The notes under the pieces are model-generated. The model saw nothing but the letters and a program-made list of their open reading frames with translations, did no database searches and was not told where the DNA came from. Made by a program: the position numbers and the translations under genes. Positions 52,409-61,340 of a stretch of 64,000 nucleotides of DNA are shown piece after piece (position 1 is the stretch's first letter; every line of letters starts with the position of its first letter). This DNA is from Atrichornis clamosus (lineage: Eukaryota > Chordata > Aves > Passeriformes > Menuridae). The stretch is taken from assembly GCA_013400975.1 (NCBI GenBank), contig WBMZ01002955.1, forward strand, positions 124,001 through 188,000. The letters run 5' to 3'.

Positions 52409-55400
52409 CTGGTTGAGTGAAGAGAAAGAAAACACACCCTGAGCAATGAGAAGCTGAGCTATTTTTGAGCTGTTACTAGCACAGATCCTAATCTTTACTT
52501 CCAGGAACAAGCAGCATCTGTTAAGCCATATTTCAGCATCACAGAAGACAATGAAAGGGCAAAAACATCAGAGCATGTCTCTGCTTGGCTGTGTAGGTAC
52601 TGATGTCCCAGGGCAGAAGGGGATGCTGTGGCTGGGATGGAAATTTCCCATTTCCCCAGCTGAAATTCACAGGACCTTACTGATTTTGCTGAGAGCCTGT
52701 AGTAAGTGCTTTCAAAGCTCTGTGGGTTCACCATGATGCTTAATGGGGTTTTTATGATGATATAATATGTATACACCTATCTAAACAAAACCCCAAATCC
52801 TCAATCCTTACACCTACATACCTTGGAGGAGTCCCTGCAGAGGACACAAAAACTGGAAGCTAGACAGGGATCTTAGACCTGGTGTCTCAGCTGCACATGG
52901 CTGGCTTAGGAAAGCAAAAGACTAAACCAAGAAACCCCTGCACTGAAACCGTGCCACCCAAATTGAGCATCAAGACTGCTGTGCTTCACATTACTGATAG
53001 GTGAGAGTCTCTGCTCTTCAAGAGGTCACACGTACCAGGTTTGCAGGCTTTGTAGACTTTTTCCAGCAGTTGTTTGCATTTGTCATCATCCCAATCATGC
53101 AGTATTTTGGACAAAATATACAGTTCAGCTTCAGGAATCGAATCATTAAAGAAGTCTCCTGTAAAGCAAGATACATGCATTATACAAATCCCCAAAACAC
53201 AGAGAGCTGAGTTATGCAAATATTTTCAGTTCTGTCCTGTTCTGGGCTTGCCATGTCCATCACATGTATCAGACAATAATAGAGTAACCAGGTAAAAGTC
53301 CTTTGTTGCACTGCATAGGTAATCTTGTTCAGCCTCAAGAAAATCTGAAACATTTAAAAGCAGCAACTCATTCTGAAACAGCCTTTGATGCACAGGAAAG
53401 CATTTGAGTTAAGGTCTTGTTCAATGACCGAAATTCAGATTCATAAAGCACTAAGGAGGTAGGTTCTCATAGTTTCTGTCACAAAAAAGAAGGAAAGAAT
53501 ATTGCCTTATCTAAGAAAATTTTCAAGGTTCTCAGAGTTACTTCATAAATCCATAGGTAAAAATACATCTCACGTCCTAGCACTAGATTCATCATCCTGC
53601 CTTTTGTTTAGCACCTGGTGTACTGCATCCAGATTTTTCTCTCAGCATTTTACTTTGTCATTTCTTCTCCCTTTTTGTAGCATCTCTGCTTTTATATACT
53701 CCCTTCTTACCTCAAGGCTTCTTTTCTTCTCTCTGAGCTTTGAGCAATATTAAGCCATTCCAACTCTGAAGGTTTTTGTAAACATTAAAAATGAGATCTC
53801 CCTTCACTCATTTTCATCACAGATGGTACAAAGACCCTGCAGGATCAATGGCCTGAGCAAGAGGAATATGAGCTAGCTAGCTCACCTACTTTCATGGTCT
53901 GAAATATCTTAGGACCTGCAAGTCGATTAGTTGTGACCAGAGAAGGAAAACCCCTTGCTCAGAGCAGGCCTGGCATCCCTTACATCTGCCATGAGGTTTG
54001 GACCAGCTAAAAGGGAAGTGTCAGCAAAATTTATAACAAAGCATGGCAGATTTCAAAATTGCAGGATGCTTTTTTTTTTTCTTCTGAAGAAATCAAATAG
54101 TTCTGTTCAGGAATAAAGAGCTTCTGTGTTGCTGAAAAACTGAGTTGTATCTCTGGTAGCTGCAGATGCACAACTGGGACAGCTGCAGAGCCAGGTTGGG
54201 GAGGCTGCAGCCCGGGACACTGCTCCCACAAGGGGCAGCCGGAGAGCTGAGCCTGCAGGATAGTGCCTCTGAGCACAGCTGAGGGGCTCCGGAGCAACAG
54301 CCGTGACAACACTGCACCCCTGTCCACACCTACCTTCACGGAAAGCGATCTGACGCTCCTCAGGGGAAACAAATTGCTCTTTGGCCACTTGCACAACCTT
54401 GGTCAGGTCATAAATTGTGACTGTGGAATTTGGATACAAAGAAACACACTCTCGGGCCAAAGCTCCTCCGCCTCCTTCGGTGAGAGTAAAAGAAGGTCAG
54501 CACTGACACAAAACCAACCTGTTCAGCAACACCCCCATGAAACCATGCAGGCAATGGTGCATTCAGCCTCATGGAAGCTGGCAATGTACATTTGCACCCA
54601 TTTGTACAGCTGCTGAGAGGGAAGAGAAGGGACAGGAGAGGCCAGTGTCTCCATGTGTCCTGCAGGAAGGTCCAGGGCCCACAGCACTCTGGCCTGTGGT
54701 TCAGCCTTACTGCTCCCACACAGCTTCCTGGCCAGACACAGCTGCAGGTGCTGGAAATTGAACATTCAAAAACAGAGCCACTAAATCAGGCACGGGGGAA
54801 GAAGTGATGGAGGCCACGAGGGAGCCCGACTCGTCCCATGAGTCCCGGCAACAGTCAGAAGTACTGGGACAGCAGGGTGCTGCAGGAGAAGAGGCTGTAG
54901 GCAGTATCAACAACAGCGACTGAAGGGGAGGAAGGGAAGAGTCTGGCACTGGAAGAATGTATCAAGCAAGGCATGAAAACATGCTAAAGCCGCCGCACCC
55001 ACAAGGGGATGAGTGACTACTCACATAAATGAGACTAGAGAAAAGTATTTCGCTTCCTTATGCTCTCATCACCCTCCCACTTGTTTTTAACCCAACCAAT
55101 TCAGTAAAACGCTCCTTCTATTGCTGAGATACACAACATAGGAGTTATTTTTCTTTACAGAGCTTATAAAAGACAGTTCAGAGGCTTGTTAAAGAAGATC
55201 AACTGACACTTACCTCCCAGGTCATAGATCTGCGTAAAAGAGGAAAGGTCAAATGCAGCAAGAACATCTCTGCCACATATACTCCATACTGAGTTCTGGC
55301 CAGCCATGAATTTTAACATTTCTTCACCTGATCTAGCAATGCAAACAGACACAGCACACAGAGGAGGTTCTTTACCACATCCTTAGTGATAAGTATCATA

Positions 55401-58400
55401 TAACTGCTACTACGTGTTTTAGCTTAAACAATAATCTCTGTTTTTATTGACACAGAATATGTTCTCTTTGCATATAAACCTACCTTGAGTATTACTGTAG
55501 CAGGAGGGTACAATTATGAATTCATGCATTTAAATAGAGAATTAAGACTAGTGAAATCCAACAGTGTATTATGCTGCTAATTCTCAGAATTTCCAAGGGA
55601 TTTTTTTTCCTTCAACTACCATTGCCTCTGTCAGAGATCTGTGATATTTTTCAGACTAGGAAATTATATACTTCTATTCAAAATATCAGACAGTGTCTCA
55701 GGAATTGATATTGTTGAGAAAGGAAAACATTACATGACGGTTCTGATGAGAGGGATTCTCACATCATCATATTTAATTGTTCTGAGCCATAATTAAAAGC
55801 ATCAGTTTTATCTACAATAAGTAAAATAAAATTTCTATAAATATACTAATGATTACCTGTACATTGCTCCAAAAGGGTCTTTAGATGAAATGCCAAAAGC
55901 TCTTTCATATTGGTTTCTTCCTTCTCTAAAATAGCAATCAAAAATTATATGAGTGTGGATTTCTTTTTCTTTTACTCCAGGGCTAAAGATAGTTTCAGTT
56001 TAAAGTAGTTTCAGTTAGAGCATCACTGTGGAAGCTGCTCAACTTTGTACAGAATATACAGTCTGTTTGCAATGACTCTACAAGCACTGTCACTTGCCAC
56101 ACCAAAACATGCAGATGTATTTCTCAGCCTTTCACAAGAATGGATGGTTCTTTTCAAGGTCAGGTTGGGATGGCACTTTGAGCAACCTGATCTAGTGAGT
56201 GGCATCCATAGTAGGAAGGCTGGAACTAGATGATCTCTAGAGTCTCTTCCAACCCAAACCATTCTAAGATTCTGTGATTTATGGGAACACACCTCAGGTA
56301 AAGGTACAAGATTGGTGCAATCATCACCATCATCTACACCATGTTTGGCCATCTGTTGCATGGACTGGAACAAGTGAGACTCCAGACCCATATTAAACTA
56401 CTCCTATAAACCTCTGCAACAGGAATATCCTTAGCCACCATTACTCATCATTTACTTTGTTGACGCCACCTCCAGAAAGAGCCACTGTAATGATAAAGTG
56501 CTTTACTGAAGGTGAAACATAAAGAAATCTGATTTCTAGATCATCTCTATAATCAGAGGAAAAAGGAAAACAAGAACATATACAAATGGAAAACAAAGGA
56601 AAAAAAAAAGAAAAGCACGTACTGGCCATGTTAACAGCTGAAATTATCTGTTGTTTTTAATTTCTAAGAACCAGCCAGCATCTTCACTTAGCCCTTCCCC
56701 AGAAACACACCACTCAGAGCAGCAACACAGATGCTGCAAAGCAACAGACAGCACACAACACTCCTCCTTACCTCACAGCATCAGCCAGGTACTGCCAGCA
56801 CAAGTAGACAGTATTGGAATAATACATCATAATATGATACTGAGACTTTGGACTTGATTTTGTAAGGTAGATGTTGGAAATTTCTGTGTTTCTGTAGAGG
56901 GCTAGAGGGTGAAATAAATGTTTTACTAACATATAAGATATACCACCTTGCCAAGTCTATTGTGCAGCATGGTGTTTATCACCAGAAGATGACTATATAG
57001 CCAAAGACACAATCACAGTTGTGTGTTACTTCTACAGTCAAATACTTCCACTGCAATGAGCAGTGGGTGAGGGCTGCTGAAATCTGTGTTGCCCCATTCA
57101 ATCTGAGTAAATGCTCTCCCCCTACTTAACTCCAGCATCAAACATGTCTTTCAAGAGCAAAAAAAAAATTCCTTACAAGTGTTATCATTTACCTATAGGC
57201 TTCTGCTTTCCGAGGAAGCTTTCAGTGTGCTCTATTTAAATGAGAAGTCTTTGCAGACACATCTTTTTTCTGATCAATAAAGTCAGCAAGTGGGGAGCAA
57301 ATCCCCAAAACAGCCTGCCTACCACACCTATCCTCTCTCAGTTCACTAGGGCAGGACCTTCTGCAGACAGAAGGATGCTGAAAGGACTCCCAGAAATCTT
57401 CCCCACTTCCTCCAATGCATTTGCAGTGGTATAACTCACCCACAGGAATGGCATACCTAAGGAATTAAAAGATAGTTCCTGCTCTCCCCAAACCCATTGA
57501 GCAACAGCTATAATCCCTAAAACAGAGCATGCCAACACAAGGCAGAGTAGGAGGCCTGACTTGTGAGACTCTAGCTAGTCCTGACCAGCTGTCTGATGGA
57601 CAGAGAACTTTTCTGTCCAAGTGGACTCCGTGTTTCTGATGCAAGGACTAACTTACATCACCTCTCAGTTCTGATCAGCAACCTAACAAAATAGTTCACA
57701 TAATTGTAAAAACCCAAAGGAAAACAAAATCTCTTTCTAAATCATGCTGTTACCCATCCACTCTGGCATTTTGTTTAAAGGCTTAAAATCATGCCCATAC
57801 CCCAGAGATTTCTTGAGACCAGATCTGCAGAGATCCTGAATGTCTTCTCCAAGGTCACATGAGGCTCTTGCACAAAGAATTTTATGGATATAGAGCCCTT
57901 CACCTGTGTTTTGCCTTACACCTGTGATCATTCTGACATTTGCCTATCCTCTTTCAGCTAAAGAGTGAATCCCAAGAGTGATTCTCTTCTTCTTCCAGCT
58001 ACTGACTCAAAATTTGGTATCACCTTTGCCCACACATCTTACCTCACTTTCAAAACTATCAAAGGTTTAAGTCTTTTAGTTTATTATCCTTCCTCTGCCT
58101 TCATTACCTCCTTCTTGTGTCATCTCTACTGCCAAGAGCTTCAGTCCCACACAGGCATCCAGCAGTCTTTCCACCCCTGTGGTGCTGGCACCCAGACATG
58201 CAGCAATGGCATCTGAAGACAGAGGCTTTCCTGACTCCAGAAGAAGATCAAACACCCCCAACTCACAGGCAGTGAACATAACCTGGGGGTAAGGAAAGGT
58301 GGAATTGAGGGATCAGGTGAAAGCACTAAGGCCTACTGCATTTCACAAGCTGTTTCATTAGAGAAAATAAACACATAATATTTTTTCCAGGTAAACTGGT

Positions 58401-59684
58401 ATTTCATATAAACAAGTCCAATTATGACATTGTAGTTTATCTGAGCACCGATATACAGTGTGTGCAATGCACTCTTTGTTCATTTATTCTTCCTTTTTTG
58501 GTAAAGCCAGCCAATGCTTTTTAGCTCCCCAAAGTCCACATTTAGAGACCAGGTTTTGTGTGTAAATGTTCCTGCCTCTTCATTATTGGGAGCACATTCT
58601 CCCAATCTCTGTGAAAGAACAAAGGCCAGACAAGTTGGTTGTTCTGTTTATGTTTTTGTTCTTTAACTAATAATATAACACACACTGCAGTGAACCCTGG
58701 GGACTCTCCTATGGCTTGCAATATGGGGAATATCCCACTCTATGGACCTTGTTTTCAAGGACTGATGTGAATGACTACAGCGGCCTTCCAGAAGCAGGGA
58801 GTTTCTTCTCATCCAGAATTGCCTCATTCAGGCCAGCAAAATCACCCTGTTTTTCCATTGGGAAGGTGTGTAACTTCTCCAGCAACAACCTTCAACCTGC
58901 AGACGTACATAGCTAACCATACATAAAAAAGACCCCAACCAACCATCCTTTAGCTGCACACAGTCAACTTTAATCTGGTCACAAAAACACTCCTGAAACA
59001 GTAACAAAGGCATCAATTCAATTGACTGCCTGTATCTGCAATGATTTGATCCACAATGATTCCTGTACAATGAAGCTCCTTTTATGCTGAGTAAAGGTTT
59101 GGTTATGCTTTGGCTTAACCAAAGTTGAAATTATTTCTCAAAAACGTAGTACTAGCAGTGTTAATTTGAAAAGCATTGAGCACTCCTTTTTCTCACAAAG
59201 TAATTTTTAATTATCTGTTTTTCCTCTCTTTAATGTCAATTCTTCCTTTCAGGAGCCTTAAGGTGCAGCAGTATTTGCACAACCCAAAGAGCATTCCTTC
59301 TGTTACCATGTTGGCCAGAGGTGCAGCAAGGGACAATAGGAAACTAAATAGTAAATGAGGAAAAAGTCATCCACTGCACTGGATATTATAATTCTATGCC
59401 CATGTACTTAAGCAAATAACATCACTAAATAACAAGGAGAGTGGAATTACTAGTTCTACCTTTGTGCCTTAAAGACATGCTGTTTGGAAAAATAGTCTTT
59501 ATACTAGGCTCTTGCTTTCACCTCTTTCAAAGACTTACATTCAGGACCTGAAGAAAAATTCCTGAATATTTCTGTCTGCATACTCTTTCTAAGACTGAGT
59601 TATATTTCTTACCTTTGAGATTAAAAATCCACTGCTGTATTGTATGATGATTTGAGGATAGTCAAGGTCTTCTGTGGAACCCAT
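52197..59684 (-). CDS. ASMT: Acetylserotonin O-methyltransferase, complete 8-exon gene
   Basis: The enzyme moves a methyl group from S-adenosylmethionine to the 5-hydroxyl of N-acetylserotonin, giving melatonin, in the cytosol of pineal and retinal cells. It works as a dimer. Coding exons (high to low): 59684-59613, 58282-58108, 56901-56772, 55925-55857, 55332-55214, 54474-54334, 53158-53036, 52408-52197. They total 1041 nt, 346 residues plus TAG, with every phase matching and every intron GT-AG. Residues 1 to about 100 form the dimerisation half (GVFDLL at 33-38). The rest is the SAM-binding Rossmann fold: DLGGGGGA at 186-193, acidic YDL at 210-212, catalytic-type LHDW at 255-258 (His256, Asp257) and GKERT at 310-314 (Glu312, matching human Glu311). 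The sequence agrees closely with my memory of chicken ASMT. One oddity is Thr213, where the DLPxV motif usually has proline. A partial pseudogene copy lies 3' of it. The assignment is secure; actual expression cannot be judged from sequence. Confidence 0.96.
52227..52693. repeat. 467-bp tract identical to 44461-44927
   Basis: Read base by base, this stretch over exon 8 and adjoining intron 7 has no difference from 44461-44927, and both are 467 bp. Immediately outside, the copies differ at many positions (for example after TGCTGAG at the upper end). Such an island inside an old duplicate is the usual mark of gene conversion. Confidence 0.9.
53036..53158 (-). CDS. ASMT: ASMT coding exon 7 (residues 237-276), catalytic
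   Basis: It lies between acceptor TTTACAG and a GTACGT donor and encodes DFFNDSIPEAELYILSKILH, DWDDDKC and VYKACKP. His256 and Asp257 match the human catalytic pair His255/Asp256. Lys253 stands where human ASMT has Arg252; chicken also has lysine as I recall. The exon ends in phase 1, which fits either exon 8 at 52408 or its near-identical copy at 44642. Confidence 0.95.
54334..54474 (-). CDS. ASMT: ASMT coding exon 6 (split codon 189 to split codon 236), SAM-binding
   Basis: The acceptor CCGAAG joins GAGGCGGAGGAGC, giving the G-G-G-G-G-A loop that binds SAM. TVTIYDLTKVVQVA follows, with acidic Asp211 in the position expected to hold the SAM ribose, then EERQIAFREG at a GTAGGT donor. The family consensus is DLPxV; here the proline is Thr213. 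No copy exists in the left-hand duplicated segment. Confidence 0.94.
55214..55332 (-). CDS. ASMT: ASMT coding exon 5 (split codon 149 to split codon 189)
   Basis: The acceptor is GCTAG and the donor GGGAG|GTAAGT. The exon encodes EEMLKFMAGQNSVWSICGRD, then AAFDLSSF, and ends IYDLG, the start of the glycine-rich SAM loop. Chicken, as I recall, has DLSPF, so Ser180 replaces a proline. A decayed paralog of this exon sits at 46018-46135 with a lost acceptor. Confidence 0.95.
55857..55925 (-). CDS. ASMT: ASMT coding exon 4 (split codon 126 to split codon 149)
   Basis: A short 69-nt exon between TTTTAG and a GTAATC donor. It encodes EGRNQYERAFGISSKDPFGA, a highly conserved stretch of bird ASMT. 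The phase is 2 at both ends, so skipping it alone would keep frame and remove 23 residues. Chicken, as I recall, has Leu where this protein has Pro143. Confidence 0.94.
56156..56280 (+). mobile_element. CR1 LINE 3' tail inside ASMT intron 3
   Basis: About 125 bp matches the CR1 3' tail (TTTGAGCAACCTGATCTAG, GGAACTAGATGATCTCTAG, CTTCCAACCCAAACCATTCT), ending in ATTCTGTGATTT. It lies antisense to ASMT and far enough from both splice sites to be harmless. Confidence 0.9.
56772..56901 (-). CDS. ASMT: ASMT coding exon 3 (split codon 83 to split codon 126)
   Basis: The acceptor CTCTAG is followed by CCCTCTACAGA, which completes an alanine codon and continues L-Y-R-N-T-E-I-S-N. The exon runs through IMMYYSNTVYLCW to DAV and ends on GTGAG before a GTAAGG donor. 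A second AG lies 10 bases inside, but using it would break phase with exon 2. This is the N-terminal substrate-lid and dimer region. It is missing from the left-hand copy. Confidence 0.95.
58108..58282 (-). CDS. ASMT: ASMT coding exon 2 (residues 25-82 plus split codon)
   Basis: The acceptor CCCCAG precedes GTTATGTTC (V-M-F). The exon encodes MFTACELGVFDLL, then LLDACVGLKLLAVE, and ends on GAAGGAG before a GTAATG donor (phase 1). These are the winged-helix and dimerisation helices typical of plant- and animal-type O-methyltransferases. No copy of this exon was found in the duplicated segment at 38-49 kb. Confidence 0.95.
59613..59684 (-). CDS. ASMT: ASMT coding exon 1 (residues 1-24)
   Basis: It starts with ATG at 59684-59682 and encodes 24 residues beginning MGSTEDLDYPQ and ending GFLISK, then a GTAAGA donor (phase 0). 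This matches the N-terminus of bird ASMT (STEDL...NGF..SK). It is too short to appear as an open frame of its own. The start is chosen because it gives the family's usual N-terminus and the total length of 346 residues. The paralogous exon at 47418-47489 differs at 17 of 72 bases. Confidence 0.93.
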
Positions 59685-59690
59685 CTTCCT

Positions 59691-59842
59691 TCTGGACTGA
59701 GACACAGATTTCCTGGCTCTCTTAATTTAAATAAGCTTCTTTCTAGCAGACACAGAGCACACCAGCTGATCCACTTAATCTTATTGCTTCTGAGAAACAC
59801 ACTGGTTACAAAACGTGTTAGCTGAGTTATTTGGCTTTGATG
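59691..59842. repeat. 152-bp tract identical to 47493-47644, upstream of start codon
   Basis: No difference was seen over 152 bp that begins 6 bp upstream of the ASMT ATG and covers the probable core promoter. Beyond 59842 differences return, although a further stretch of about 70 bp near 59876-59945 is again nearly identical. The adjacent coding exon differs by 24% between the copies. Confidence 0.9.
59726..59733 (-). promoter_or_regulatory. TATA-like box upstream of ASMT exon 1
   Basis: On the gene strand TATTTAAA lies about 42 nt before the ATG, which would place transcription start about 12-15 nt before the start codon. It falls in the 152-bp tract kept identical in both copies (left copy 47528-47535). 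Position and conservation make it plausible; transcript data would decide. Confidence 0.35.
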
Positions 59843-59918
59843 GGTCTTTCTACCTGGTTCAGCTGTTTCTTTGGATCTTCCATCATCAAGTATAAGGCTA
59901 AAGAAGCAGAGCAGATTA
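59776..59918. promoter_or_regulatory. Two TAATCT motifs, candidate CRX/OTX sites
   Basis: TAATCT occurs at 59776-59781 (plus strand) and 59913-59918 (minus strand), about 90-230 bp upstream of the ATG. Pineal genes are driven by CRX and OTX2 binding to TAATC[CT] elements. Both are kept in the left copy. The motif is short and common in AT-rich DNA, so this is only suggestive. Confidence 0.25.
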
Positions 59919-60072
59919 AAGCTTGTATTGTCACTTCATCAGTCAGTAACATGCTGGTACCGCAGAAGCACTTGAGATTGCAACAAGCAAAACAGGAATC
60001 AGTACAGAAGAGCATCAAGAACCTGAACTCAGTGTGATGCACCCAAATTCATAAAACAAAGCGGAGTCTTAC

Positions 60073-60180
60073 CTGGGACTTGAAACTTGCTGGGATGGGC
60101 ACAGGTTCAGAGGACCCTGGGCTGGCAGTAGGGTACACCCCATCCCTAAGTGCAGAAGCAGCCAGTCCAAAGAGAAGCTG
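60073..60180 (-). other. Possible 5' untranslated exon of ASMT
   Basis: A good donor (CCCAG|GTAAGACT on the gene strand) ends at 60073, and an acceptor-like TGTCTCAG lies at about 59697, 13 bp before the ATG. The paralogous donor in the left copy is destroyed. The upper border is unknown. It competes with the TATA-like promoter next to exon 1; both could be used. Confidence 0.25.
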
Positions 60181-61340
60181 TAAGAATCTGCTGTTTTCTC
60201 ACTCTAATTTCTTCTGATGATGATCACTCAGGTGAAGCCTACAAGGAATCTACCCTTGTTACTCTTCTCTATTTTGCAGGCATCCCCCCCACGACCCTGA
60301 TACCAGCTTAGAAAGCAATACCTGTTTGATAGCAGCACCCCAGCAGGGGTGCCCTACATGTGCTTTGCTATGTTTTGACAGAGCGGGATGATGAGGGATG
60401 ACAATACATTTTACGTTTTCCAGCTGGTTGCTACAATCTTCCTCTCCTTCTCTGCAAAACTAAAAATGGGCAGCAGAAGGCCCTTGGGAAGAAACAATGA
60501 AATGACTGCAAAGTGCACAATGTGGCATGAATTTCAGCTTCATGTAAGACATACCTCATAGATCTTCATTAGAAAATTAAACACCTGGATTACTTTCCTG
60601 AAATCTCTCTGCCCCACTGTCCATTTCTCCATCTTGTAAATGCCTGACATCTTGCCTTTTTGGGCAGATGTGGCAACCCTCAGATGAGAAAAGATCTTTC
60701 CATCAGGGAGAAGACTCTCAATTTTTATATCACACATTTAGCGAACCTTCAGGAAACAATGTTACATGAAACCTTATTTAGTTAATACACTGATAGTAAA
60801 ATGTTATAATCAGCATTTTTTCAAGGCAGCTTTTTCCATGCTTCAGATTCCACTGTATAATCTTCCTCTGAATCTGTATTTTCCATTCAGATCCTTACAT
60901 TTTAGCCAAAAGATGTTCCATTTCTTTTAGCTGGTAGTAAAATAGCAATTTTCTTTAAGGGTTAGATGTTGAAGTTCGTCAAGCAGACATAACAGTTTCC
61001 AGCCTTTTCCCCTTCTTTATGTAAACTCAGAAACAGTACCCATTCCCCAGGCTCTAACACCATGGTCTCCTGTATTACCAGAGTACTGTGTACAAACATA
61101 CAAGAGTTACAGCAAACACCAAAGAGTAGAAATGTAGAACTGCTCATCCTGGCCCACACAGCCTATAAAATAGTGCTATTGTCTTGCCAGTGCACCAGAT
61201 TCACTGTTCAGTACAGGTTAGATGCTAATATTCTGTGTATTTTATGTCTGCAGGCTGGAGATCCCAGCACACCTCTCTGCCAGAGTGACTGCGAATTTGT
61301 GCAGCTTGCATTTAACAAGACACTGAAGGTTTTAAAACCA

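Larger units (their letters stand above)
50950..61340. repeat. Tandem segmental duplication, right copy (holds intact ASMT)
   Basis: This is the partner of the segment at 38.4-48.7 kb, in the same orientation. It holds all eight ASMT exons. The 3' flank between 51.1 and 52.2 kb is much shorter than its counterpart (about 1 kb against 5.7 kb), because of insertions on the left or deletion on the right. Confidence 0.85.

Noticed and set aside
59099..59128. Hairpin with perfect 8-bp arms TTTGGTTA / TAACCAAA
   Set aside because: Such short palindromes are expected by chance in a window this long, and nothing nearby gives it a role.
60540..60737. 65-codon minus-strand frame upstream of ASMT
   Set aside because: No recognisable domain, and I could not link it by splice sites to ASMT or any neighbour gene.
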